DNA from: Verrucomicrobiia bacterium
Lineage (GTDB): Bacteria; Verrucomicrobiota; Verrucomicrobiia; Limisphaerales; UBA11358
Assembly (NCBI GenBank): GCA_030044395.1
Contig: JASHVW010000379.1
Span: 1-11,261, forward strand
Direction: 5' to 3'
DNA: 11,261 nucleotides
The position numbers and the translations under genes were made by a program. How positions within the stretch are numbered: position 1 is the first letter of the stretch; each line of letters opens with the position of its first letter. The notes beneath the pieces are model-generated. The model was not told the DNA's origin. It saw only the letters and a list, made by a program, of their open reading frames with translations, and did no database searches. This document shows positions 1 to 7,600 of the stretch, in pieces.

Positions 1-163
1 GTTGGATGATGAATACCTCCTCGCCGCGAACGTTTTCTTCGATTTTCACAAAGGTTTCGCCGTCGGGGAAAGGTTTAATCGTGCATTTGCCAAGTTCAAT
101 ACCAATGGATTTGCAGATGGCGCGAGCCAAGGCTTCGTTTGCAGTGCCGCTGAATATTTTCAC
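1..163 (-). CDS. prs: Ribose-phosphate pyrophosphokinase, N-terminal 54 residues (cut by window edge)
   Basis: This is the start of PRPP synthetase, the cytosolic enzyme that moves pyrophosphate from ATP to ribose 5-phosphate to make PRPP for purine, pyrimidine, histidine, tryptophan and NAD synthesis. The visible part opens with KIFSGTANEALARAI and continues through KPFPDGETFVKIEENVRG and EEVFIIQ. This is the usual N-terminal pattern of the family: a SGxAN-type opening, FPDGE, and an ENVRG strand. The full enzyme is normally about 310-320 residues, so roughly the first sixth is present and the catalytic and PRPP-binding loops lie outside. I take the GTG at 161-163 as start because it falls exactly where the family begins and no ATG in frame precedes it. 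No convincing Shine-Dalgarno is visible. A strong intrinsic terminator ends 16 nt before this start. Confidence 0.9.
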   Translation of the reverse strand, partial: MKIFSGTANEALARAICKSIGIELGKCTIKPFPDGETFVKIEENVRGEEVFIIQ

Positions 164-179
164 TATGCTAAATTCTGGT

Positions 180-206
180 AAAAAAGAAAACCGCCGCGAT
201 CGGCGG
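180..206 (-). terminator. Rho-independent terminator after the membrane-protein gene and just before prs
   Basis: Read on the minus strand, a perfect 6-bp GC stem (CCGCCG/CGGCGG) with a 4-nt ATCG loop is followed directly by TTTTCTTTTTT. This is a textbook intrinsic terminator. It lies about 120 nt after the stop of the membrane-protein gene and would end the minus-strand run that includes folD. Because the T-tract finishes only 16 nt before the prs start codon, it could also act as an attenuator in a prs leader. That second role is inference. Confidence 0.85.
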
Positions 207-266
207 AGAATTATTACTCACTTTAACAAGGAGGGACGTGGGCGCAAGGAAAAAGGAACGGCGGTA

Positions 267-288
267 CGGACGGCGCATGCGCCGTCCG
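267..288. repeat. Perfect 22-bp palindrome
   Basis: Two 11-nt half-sites (CGGACGGCGCA and its complement) meet with no spacer, so the element reads the same on both strands. It lies between the membrane-protein stop and the terminator. Neither strand has a T-run directly after it, so it is not a standard intrinsic terminator. It could be a cruciform or mRNA 3'-end hairpin, a REP-like intergenic element, or a protein-binding site. No second copy is visible in this window. The rest of 207-325 holds no gene I can support. Confidence 0.6.
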
Positions 289-325
289 CGAAATTTCGGT
301 TCCGCCTCCTCCATCGCCTTCCCGT

Positions 326-1126
326 TCACGGCCGCCCAAACGGATTCCCTTTTGGACCGGATACGGACATCGGCGGCAGGAAAAACAGGGCGACAGCCAT
401 ATAGATCCAACCCAGGACAAAGTGAGCGGCAAAAATAGACGTGAGGGAAACCAAACGCAGCAGGCCAAAATTATACAGCCAGATTCCAGCAATCATCAGC
501 AGTGCGCCGGGTAGAAGCGCCGCCGCTGACAATTTCCAGCATCCGCTCAGATTCAAATCGCGACTGGCAAAAAATCCCGCAACCCAGATCGGGAGAAAAT
601 AGACCGTCGCAAGAAGTGCCCAAATTAACAGAAGGGAGACAAATGCCGTGGCGCCCGAGATAAAGAGAATTTCAACAGCCCACGCATTCCACAGCGGCTC
701 GATGTCCAGGCGATTGAAAGGCGCCGACCACTCGGGATAGAAAAACTCCGAATAATCCGGAAGAATGGAGTATATCCGGAGGGAATCGCGTCCGAATTCC
801 ACTTGCACGTCGGCAGTCGAGCGTAGGACGCCACTGTGATCCAGGTCAACGTCCAACGCCAGCAGCCTGCCTTCGGCCAGCATTCTTGGCGAACGGCCGT
901 GCCAATCCAATCGGCCTGCGGAGATTTTGCCCGCGTCCGGCAGATTGAGAATCGCTTCGTGAATCACGGAATAACAGTTGTCATCCAGAAAACACGCGAG
1001 TGACACGGCGGCAAGGAGGGCGGTGACCGTCTGGGCGAGGCACAGCCGCCCGGCTTCGGCACGGGCAAACGCGGCCACGCCGCGCGGCGTGAACGGCTCG
1101 GTGAAAGCAGGTGCAAAGGCGTTCAT
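326..1126 (-). CDS. Integral membrane protein of unknown function
   Basis: This 266-residue protein is not one I can name, though it resembles unnamed membrane proteins I associate with Verrucomicrobia. An N-terminal segment of about 25 residues rich in Ala and Arg precedes a first hydrophobic helix (about 28-47). A polar, probably extracytoplasmic domain follows (about 48-150). It contains GRLDWHGRSPRMLAEGRLLA and VQVEFGRDSLRIYS, which look like beta-strand material. Three or four more hydrophobic stretches (about 153-186, 200-220 and 223-252) complete the protein, ending in a short polar tail. No catalytic motif is evident. It starts 33 nt after the DUF6941-like gene and is the last gene before the terminator at 180-206, so it probably belongs to the folD-containing transcript. 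The ATG has only a weak GGG in front of it. The coding call is firm, but the function is open. Confidence 0.8.
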   Translation of the reverse strand: MNAFAPAFTEPFTPRGVAAFARAEAGRLCLAQTVTALLAAVSLACFLDDNCYSVIHEAILNLPDAGKISAGRLDWHGRSPRMLAEGRLLALDVDLDHSGVLRSTADVQVEFGRDSLRIYSILPDYSEFFYPEWSAPFNRLDIEPLWNAWAVEILFISGATAFVSLLLIWALLATVYFLPIWVAGFFASRDLNLSGCWKLSAAALLPGALLMIAGIWLYNFGLLRLVSLTSIFAAHFVLGWIYMAVALFFLPPMSVSGPKGNPFGRP

Positions 1127-1159
1127 CCCGTGACAGGTTGCCCGAATCAGGAGATAAAA

Positions 1160-1597
1160 TCAGGCTTTGTTTTCCACCGGTGGCGCGGGATTTTGACTTT
1201 GTGGCGGCGCCTGGATAACGGGAATCGGATAACGCAATTTCATGACGTCATCCACTACAACCTCGACGAAATAATTTCCCGGTGCTTTGAATTCAACATT
1301 CCCGAACACGAGAACGCTGGTGGAATGGAGGGAGGGGTCCTTTAGCTCAAACTTCATTTCGCCTTTGCGTAATGTAGTCATTTGGTCCGCTCCGATGAGT
1401 TTGACCTGTTCGAGGAATCGGCCGACTCCAGCCGTCCATCTGTTGAAAACGCAAAGGCGGCCCGCGACGATTGGAAATTGAGGAACGCGGATTAAATTGA
1501 CAACGCCTATAATAAAAAGATTGCCGTTGGCTTCCTGCCGCACTTCTTCGCAGAGCAAGGACGCTTGAAGATCGGGGAGTATTCGGGTCGCGTTCAT
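1160..1597 (-). CDS. Conserved hypothetical protein, DUF6941-like
   Basis: This 145-residue cytosolic protein has no signal peptide or membrane helix. The N-terminal half contains LLCEEVRQEANGNLFIIGVVNLI (residues 14-36). The pattern of CE-VR-E-NG followed by a hydrophobic strand and GV is how I recognise the DUF6941 type of bacterial hypotheticals. The middle alternates polar and hydrophobic residues. The end of the folded part reads VEFKAPGNYFVEVVVDD (about 101-117) and PIPV, as in a compact beta-sandwich whose last strands follow an 'f..pG.Y...v..d' pattern. A Pro/Gln/Asn-rich tail (about 130-145) is probably disordered. It starts 49 nt after folD and ends 33 nt before the membrane-protein gene. 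The family name is recalled from sequence style, not searched. No biochemical role is known to me. Confidence 0.75.
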   Translation of the reverse strand: MNATRILPDLQASLLCEEVRQEANGNLFIIGVVNLIRVPQFPIVAGRLCVFNRWTAGVGRFLEQVKLIGADQMTTLRKGEMKFELKDPSLHSTSVLVFGNVEFKAPGNYFVEVVVDDVMKLRYPIPVIQAPPQSQNPAPPVENKA

Positions 1598-1646
1598 TGT
1601 TGATTTTAAATTCCAGGAGCAGGGTGGTTCGCTGAGCCAATCGCCT

Positions 1647-2546
1647 TCAATTTTTTTGCGACGCGGCAGCGACGGTGTTGGACATCAGCATGGCGATGGT
1701 CATGGGACCGACGCCGCCGGGATTCGGAGTGATCTTGCCGGCGATTTGCCGGACGGCGGCGAAATCCACGTCACCGACGATTTTCCCTCCGACGCGATTG
1801 ACGCCCACGTCAATCACCGTGGCGCCGGGTTTGACCATGTCAGCCCTTACAAAATTGGCCACGCCCATCGCCGCGATCAAAATGTCGGCGCGACGGCAAT
1901 GGGACTGGATATCACGCGTTGCGGAGTGGCAAATGGTGACGGTGGCATTGGCGTTTTTGCCCTTCTGGCAAAGCATCGCGGCCATGGGTTTGCCGACGAT
2001 GTTGCCACGTCCCAGAATGACGACTTCGGCGCCTTCCGTCGTGACGTTTGACCGGGCGAGGAGTTGGACGATTCCGGCCGGGGTACACGGGCAAAAACCG
2101 GTCGAGTCGCCGAGCATGAGCTTGCCCACGTTCAAGGGATGAAATCCGTCAACGTCTTTATACGGTGACACGGCGGAGTAGATCTTTGCCTCGGAAATAT
2201 GTTTAGGGAGGGGCGCCTGCACCAAAATGCCATGAAGACGCGGATTCGCATTCAATTTGGCGATGAGCGCGAGCAACTCGCCCTCGGTAGCCTGTTCAGC
2301 CAGGACATGCATTTCGGAAAAAATTCCCAGCTCGGCGCAGGCCTTTTCCTTCCGTCCAACATACACTTTGGATGCCGGGTCTTCGCCCACGCGGACAAAG
2401 GCCAGCCCGGGCGTTACGCCATTCTTTTTCAATTCAGCGACCCGTCCAGCCTGCTCGCACAGAATCTGTCCCGCGATGCCCCGGCCATCAACGACCACGT
2501 TCCTGCTGTTGTCTTGGGCTATAATAAATGTTGTTGGGGACGGCAT
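1647..2546 (-). CDS. folD: Bifunctional methylenetetrahydrofolate dehydrogenase/cyclohydrolase
   Basis: FolD is the cytosolic enzyme that oxidises 5,10-methylene-THF with NADP and hydrolyses the product to 10-formyl-THF, feeding purine synthesis and initiator-tRNA formylation. All family blocks are visible (299-residue numbering): the YxxxK catalytic pair Y62 and K66 in VYVGRKEKA, the GILVQAPLP loop (107-115), DVDGFHPLN (131-139), PCTPAG (153-158), the nucleotide-binding GRGNIVGKP (179-187), and TPNPGGVGPMT (273-283). GRGN replaces the more usual GRSN, and the residue before the PGGVGPMT block is Asn. The start is uncertain. ATG 2546 lacks a clear Shine-Dalgarno and overlaps the SH3 gene by 59 nt. 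GTG 2498 would give 283 residues beginning right at the conserved VVDGRGIA, with an 11-nt overlap and an AGGA very close by. An open extension up to 2645 is non-homologous and deep inside the SH3 gene. Confidence 0.95.
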   Translation of the reverse strand: MPSPTTFIIAQDNSRNVVVDGRGIAGQILCEQAGRVAELKKNGVTPGLAFVRVGEDPASKVYVGRKEKACAELGIFSEMHVLAEQATEGELLALIAKLNANPRLHGILVQAPLPKHISEAKIYSAVSPYKDVDGFHPLNVGKLMLGDSTGFCPCTPAGIVQLLARSNVTTEGAEVVILGRGNIVGKPMAAMLCQKGKNANATVTICHSATRDIQSHCRRADILIAAMGVANFVRADMVKPGATVIDVGVNRVGGKIVGDVDFAAVRQIAGKITPNPGGVGPMTIAMLMSNTVAAASQKN

Positions 2547-3600
2547 TGGTATCAACGACGATGATTTGCTGGACGGTAAGGACCGGCGTCGCCCACCGTT
2601 GAGCAAGGTCCTCTTCTCCGGTGACAATGATTCGCATTCCGACATAACGGCTCAAATCGAGATTCGTCGTCGTGGAATATAGGAAATCAATATTTTCATC
2701 CGTGGCCGTCGAATACAATTCATACGCCGTCGGCGCAATGATGCTGCCAACGTGCCGAACAACGCCTTCATGGCTCACGACTCTAGGAACGTTAGGATTA
2801 AAATTCGGCTCCGGCATCGTTTCAGGCGCCGTCGCTACCTGATTTGTCGCCCCTGGGGCCATTGGCGTCGTTTCGGGCACAGGCGTCGGCGTGGGCGCTG
2901 GAGTCGGTTGCACTTCCGTGGCAACTGGCGGCGCAGTGGTTTCGGGCGTCGGTGCCACTTGCGTGAGATACATCGCAGCGACAAAGGCGTAGGCATTGGT
3001 CGGCGCTTCGATCTTCATCCAATGGCCGCGGGTTTCGATTTGGCTCACGGTATCGCCGCGCTGAAGAACGCCAACGACGCTGTAGTTTTCTCCCGGTCCG
3101 GCACGAAGGTTCAATTTGGCGGTTGTTACCGTACCGTTGGCGTCAATGTATCGGTCGCTCACCCAAACGTCGGCATTGGTAGGATAGGAAATCTTTGCCC
3201 ATTGCGCCGGCTCGTCCGAAGCGTGTTTGGCAAGATTGATCTGTTCCAGCACATTCACGGTATCGCCTCTCGTTAAATGGGCAACGACTTCGCCCTTGAC
3301 GCCCGCCTGGCCCCGGGCATTGACGTGGCCGGCCGCGACTTCCGCCGGTCCGGGCGCCAATGTCACCGTTGGCTCGTTGATTTTGTGGTGATGAACGATG
3401 TGCCTTCTCTTCGGCTTGACCACGGCGGGCGCATTCGTCTCCTCGGGAGCCGTTTCTGGCGCGGGCGCGACCGCGGGCGCCGTTTCCGTGGCCGGGGATG
3501 TGGCCGGCGCCGGCATCGCCGGCAGGGTGTTCGTGTTGTCTTGCGCGATGGCGCTCGTCGCGAGCATCGCCGCCATAATTGTCCAACTCATCGTTTTCAT
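2488..3600 (-). CDS. Secreted protein with two bacterial SH3 domains and Pro/Ala/Thr-rich linkers
   Basis: This 370-residue exported protein has a signal peptide (about 1-19, probable cleavage AIA|QDN). A Pro/Ala/Thr-rich stretch (about 25-60) and a basic, His-rich patch KPKRRHIVHHHK (62-73) follow. Two SH3b domains come next: about 88-152 (GHVNARG...VVAHLTRGDTV...WAKISYP...WVSDRYI) and about 157-212 (AKLNLRAGPGENYSVVGVLQRGD...WMKIEAP...FVAAMYL). The second has the classic NLRAGPG opening. A second Pro/Thr linker (about 215-262) leads to a C-terminal beta-rich segment (about 270-352; GMRIIVTGEE and VLTVQQIIVVD), which I do not recognise. SH3b domains usually tether proteins to cell-wall or envelope peptides, so a periplasmic or wall-associated role is likely. 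No hydrolase domain is present. Its ATG shares ATGA with the rluB stop, and its end overlaps folD, which suggests translational coupling. Confidence 0.88.
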   Translation of the reverse strand: MKTMSWTIMAAMLATSAIAQDNTNTLPAMPAPATSPATETAPAVAPAPETAPEETNAPAVVKPKRRHIVHHHKINEPTVTLAPGPAEVAAGHVNARGQAGVKGEVVAHLTRGDTVNVLEQINLAKHASDEPAQWAKISYPTNADVWVSDRYIDANGTVTTAKLNLRAGPGENYSVVGVLQRGDTVSQIETRGHWMKIEAPTNAYAFVAAMYLTQVAPTPETTAPPVATEVQPTPAPTPTPVPETTPMAPGATNQVATAPETMPEPNFNPNVPRVVSHEGVVRHVGSIIAPTAYELYSTATDENIDFLYSTTTNLDLSRYVGMRIIVTGEEDLAQRWATPVLTVQQIIVVDTNAVPNNIYYSPRQQQERGR

Positions 3601-4310
3601 GTTTCCGAAAGTAAGGTTCTAATCTCTATCTCTGTCAATGTTCGCCATCGCCCAGGCTTCAGTTCGCCCAATTTTATTCTGCCAATTTGTGTCCGCTGCA
3701 ATTTTTTGACCGACAAGTTTTGCGATTCAAAGAGCCGCCGCACTTCGCGGTTTTTGCCTTCGGCCAATTCCAGCTCCACCACACTCCGGGCGCGGCTCGC
3801 CAAAATCGTTCTTGCCGAAAGGGCCTGTAATTTCTCGCCGCCGTCAAATATGCCGCGGATGAACCGCTCCAGCATTTCCGGCGCGACCTCGCCGTCCACC
3901 GTCGCCACGTATTTCTTGCGGACACCGTAACGCGGATGGGTGAGGCGCAAGGCGAATTGTCCATCATTCGTCAAAAAAATCAACCCTTCACTGTTGAAAT
4001 CCAGACGACCGACGGTGCTCACAATTTGCCATTCAATTGGCAAAAAATCATAAACCGCCGGCCGGCCGCGCTCGTCACTGCGCGAACACACACAGCCCCT
4101 CGGCTTATGAAGCGCCAGATAAATCTTCTTTTTGGCGCGAACCAATTTGCCGTCCACCGAAATTTTGTCGTGGAGCGGATCCACTTTGCTCCCCAGCATC
4201 CGCACCACTTCGCCGTTGACCGCAACCCGACCATCCAAAATGAACTGCTCTCCGCCGCGCCGCGAAGCCACCCCGGCTTCCGCCAGAAATTTTTGCAGGC
4301 GAACGCTCAA
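3597..4310 (-). CDS. rluB: 23S rRNA pseudouridine synthase, RsuA/RluB family
   Basis: This RsuA/RluB/RluE/RluF-type enzyme isomerises a specific uridine in rRNA. With the start chosen here it has 237 residues, usual for the family. An S4 RNA-binding domain comes first (RLQKFLAEAGVASRRGGEQF, about 4-23, with DGRVAVNG at 26-33). The catalytic domain follows, with GRLDFNSEGLIFLTNDG (101-117), in which D104 is the expected catalytic Asp. The later EGKNREVRRLFE block is typical of RluB-like members. I choose TTG 4308-4310 because MSVRLQKFLAEAGVASRR is the standard family opening and no ATG or GTG in frame lies nearby. An in-frame ATG at 4433 would add 41 unrelated residues and overlap the upstream small gene. 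No good Shine-Dalgarno is visible. The stop overlaps the SH3 gene start by 4 nt. RluB versus a sister subfamily cannot be settled by eye. Confidence 0.88.
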   Translation of the reverse strand: MSVRLQKFLAEAGVASRRGGEQFILDGRVAVNGEVVRMLGSKVDPLHDKISVDGKLVRAKKKIYLALHKPRGCVCSRSDERGRPAVYDFLPIEWQIVSTVGRLDFNSEGLIFLTNDGQFALRLTHPRYGVRKKYVATVDGEVAPEMLERFIRGIFDGGEKLQALSARTILASRARSVVELELAEGKNREVRRLFESQNLSVKKLQRTQIGRIKLGELKPGRWRTLTEIEIRTLLSET

Positions 4311-4378
4311 GGTACGCGTAAAAGAGCAATTTTTATGCCCCCCAGCCCCCGCTTTACGCTTCGCACGTTCGGCATTGA

Positions 4379-4534
4379 TCAGGCGCCCGGCTTGGTCTTC
4401 CGCAAACCGGTAATACGGTCGCCGTCCTTCCATTGACCGCGCTTTTTCAGGACCTCCACGCGCTCAAAGCGCTTGAGTACGTTGCGTTTGCCGCCCAAAG
4501 TAACCGCCGCGCGCAGACTGCGATGCTGTGACAT
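4379..4534 (-). CDS. Small basic protein of the Verrucomicrobia/Chlamydiae family
   Basis: This ORF encodes 51 residues. It opens MSQHRSLRA, continues GGKRNVLKRFERVEVLKKRG and QWKDGDRITGLRKTKPG, and ends with TGA. It is very rich in Lys and Arg. The pattern of MSxHxSL, then RNVLKRxERxExLK, a Trp, and a closing GLxKxK matches a short protein family I recall as restricted to the Verrucomicrobia/Chlamydiae lineage (the TIGR04137 type). Its role is unknown to me. The charge and size suggest nucleic-acid or ribosome binding, which is inference. It lies 113 nt after smc and 68 nt before rluB, so it could share a transcript with rluB. The preceding gap is AT-rich and holds a possible promoter. No clear Shine-Dalgarno precedes the ATG. 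Its length makes it easy to miss in automated calls. Confidence 0.85.
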   Translation of the reverse strand: MSQHRSLRAAVTLGGKRNVLKRFERVEVLKKRGQWKDGDRITGLRKTKPGA

Positions 4535-4576
4535 AATTTAGCTTTTCGATTGAATTTTCAGTAAAAACGAGCGCTC

Positions 4577-4604
4577 AGACTACCAGTTTTTTGCGCGATT
4601 GCAA
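4577..4604 (-). promoter_or_regulatory. Possible promoter before the small basic protein gene
   Basis: On the minus strand TTGCAA (4604-4599) is followed after 16 nt by TAGTCT (4582-4577), which carries the TGG of an extended -10. Transcription would start near 4570 and give a leader of about 35 nt. The -10 match is only moderate, so this is tentative. An 8-bp palindrome GAGCGCTC follows at 4569-4576. The 113-nt gap shows no convincing smc terminator. Confidence 0.3.
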
Positions 4605-4647
4605 ACGGTTTGTTTTACCGCAAAATTCACAAAAATAACGCGCCCGC

Positions 4648-7600
4648 CTAATTCGCCGCCGCCACCGCTTCCTTCTCCGCATCAGCCTTGTGGAATTTTA
4701 CGCTGACGATCTTGCTCACCCCGTGTTCTTCCATCGTCACACCATAAAGCACGTCCGCCATCGCAATCGTGCGCTTGTTGTGCGTGATGATTACGAATTG
4801 CGAATTCGCCAGGAACCGCTGGAGGATTTTCACAAAACGAACGACGTTTGCCTCGTCAAGCGGCGCGTCTAATTCGTCCAAAATGCAGAACGGACTCGGC
4901 TTGACCTGATAGATCGAAAACAGGAGCGAAACGGCCGCCATCGTTTGTTCGCCGCCGGACAGCAGGGAAATGCTCTGTAATTGTTTGCCCGGTGGGCGCG
5001 CCACAATGTCAATGCCGCTTTCCAAAACGTCGTTTTGATCCAAAAGTATCAGGTCCGCTTTGCCGCCCCCGAAGACCTCGACGAACATCGCGCGGAAATT
5101 TTCCCGGATCCTCTCAAACGTCTCGAGGAACATTTGCCGCGTCTGCGTGTTGATGCGGTTGATCACTTCAAGCAATTGCGTTTTGGCATTGACGAGATCG
5201 TCGTGCTGCTTTGTTAAAAACTGATGGCGTTCTTCGGTTTCTTCATACTCCTCGATCGCCACGAGATTGACGGGGCCAATTTCGTCCAGCCGTTTTTGCA
5301 ACGCTTCAATTTGTATCCCGACGGCATTCCAATCCGTCGCGGCGCCGCTGGCCGCCATCTCCTCCGGCGTGAGTGTCTGTACTTTCGCCGGCCCTTCGTC
5401 GGCCAGCGTGATCGTAATGCACTCGCTGCGAATATCGTCCAGATTGACGTGATATTTCTGCCCGATTTTTTCGCGCAGGTTTTGAACGGACATGTTCTTC
5501 TGCGCCAGTTCCACTTCAATGCTGCCGCGCTGATTTTGCAGGTCGGTCAGGCAGTTGCGCTGCGAGCGCAAAGCGTCCTCGCGTGACGAGACGTCGCCTT
5601 CCTGCGAATTCTTTTGGCCCAGCAATTCAGCCGCCTGCGCGTTTACCTGCTCGCGTTCATGGGAAATTCTTTCAATTTGTCCGCGCGAATCCAGGATTTC
5701 TGATTCGGCTTGCTGGCGGCGGACGACCACCGTTGAAATTTCAGCACGACGTTGTTCGGCGGCCTCCGTCAACTCCTGAAGGCGTTGGGCGAGGGCCTGA
5801 TGCTGTTGCCGGAACGAGGCGAGCAATTGCTCCTCGGCGGCAAGCGCAACCTTGCATTCTGTCACAGCGGCGGTGGCCGCGTCGCGTTGCTGCCGTGAAT
5901 TCTCCAAATCGTCCGTCAACACGGCAACTTTCTCCTGCTCGCCGCGCTCGCGGGCTTCCAATTCATCCAACTGCCCGGAAAGTGCGCGCCGTTTCTGCAA
6001 CCCTTCCTGCTCCTGGGCGGCCAGGCTCTGGACCTCGAAAACCACCGTCTCGATCTTTTGATTCAGCAGTCGCGAAGAATTCTGGAGCGCGTTGAATTCG
6101 CCCTCACGGGTGGCGATGGCCACTTCCTGCTCGCGCAATTCGTTCTGTGCCTGTTGAAGGCTCGCCTGCAATTCGGTCTGTTCGGCCAGCAGGGCGCCAC
6201 GTTTGCGGCTGGCCTCCGCGATCCGGTCCTGGATTTCCGCCAACTCATTTTGCAGTTCCGCGATTTGATTCTTACGACCAAGTATCGAAGCCGGCGCTTT
6301 GGGATTGCCGTTGCCGTTCAGGTACCCTCCCGTATAGATACCGTGCCGGCTCAACACATCGCCACCAAGGGTGACAAAGTCGCATCCTGCGTGCCCGTTC
6401 TGGATTTGCGCCGTAGCCGTCGGAAGATCGGAAGCAATAAACGTGCGGCCCAAAAGCGACTTCAAAAGCTTGTCCACCGACGGGTCAGATTCAATCACGC
6501 TAAGAGCGGGAACTATCTGTCCCGGTCCAAGATTTCTTTCGGCGGACGTTTTATTGGCCGGGGCCAGATCACCCTGAAATACCAGTTGGTTGTCGTCCTG
6601 GTGTTGGATGGCGAGGGCTGCCACGCTCGCGCGGCCCACCTTGTTGGCGCTCAAATCCGCGAGGATTTCCTGCGCGGATTCGGGCTGCTCCGTGAGGACC
6701 AGTTGCAAATGATGTCCAAGCGCGTTTTCGACTGCGATGACAAATCTCTCCGAAACACGAATCCGGTCGGCAAGCGAGCCAATGACGGAGCGGGACTGGC
6801 GCAAGGCCGCAACCGCGCCGGCATCGAAGCCTTCGCGCGAATGTTCAAGTTGCTCGATGACCATGAGGCGCGAGCGTTTTTCGGCCTGATGTTGCAGGAG
6901 CACGTCCTGTTCGGTGGAAGAGGCCTGCAATTCGTTTTGCAACTCCCGCAACCGGTTCTGCCGCTGCTCCACGGAACCACGCTTGGTTTGCGCATCGAGT
7001 TTTCCAGCTTCGACGCTCGCGGTGAATTCGACCAGGCGGGCGTCCAACCGGGCGCGTTCTTCTTCGAGCTGGACTTTTTCCGCGGAAAGCTTTTCGAGAC
7101 GCACAACGTTCCCCTGTTTCTGCAAGTCGAGCGCCGTGATTTCATTGCGGAGACGGGACAGATCCTGGGCCGCGGCAAACGCGGCGGACTGCGCGGCGCG
7201 CAATTGCTCCTGGAACCGTTTCAAATCCCCCTCGACCTGGCCGAAAACGAATTTCTTGCTCTCAAGGGCAAGACGGTGTTCCGCGAGGGCGGCTTCGGAC
7301 TTGGACAGGTTTTGTGAGACAACAACGGACTCTTCCCGCGCGGCGCGGGAACGTTCCTCCGCCTGGGCAATCTCACCGAGCGCCGCGGAATTTTGCGCCT
7401 CTAGTTCGCGCAACCGCTCCTCGTCAAATTGAATGCGGCTTTCGTGTCGCTCGATTTCAGCCTTCAGCTCCATTCCCCGCTGTTGTTGCGCAGACACTTC
7501 GCGTTCCAATTCGGCCAGGCGCTCGCGCAATTGGCGGATTTCATCCTCGCCGCGCAATATCTCCGCGGCGCCCGCCTCGATTTCGCCCCGCAATTTCTCC

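Noticed and set aside
238..438. A plus-strand GTG frame of 66 codons preceded by AAGGAGGG
   Set aside because: The purine run is only 2 nt from the GTG, which is too close. The protein is low-complexity Arg-rich, crosses the palindrome, and overlaps the membrane-protein gene on the other strand.
2547..2645. N-terminal extension of FolD
   Set aside because: The extra 33 codons lie within the SH3 gene, are low complexity, and precede the normal FolD opening.
3277..3930. A 217-codon plus-strand frame rich in Arg and Gly
   Set aside because: It is antisense to the SH3 protein and rluB. The Arg/Gly-rich sequence is the mirror of Ala/Pro codons, so it is a shadow.
6058..7317. A 419-codon open frame on the plus strand
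   Set aside because: It lies wholly opposite the smc coiled-coil and hinge region. Its composition follows from the complementary codons, and it shows no recognisable domain. smc is unambiguous here.
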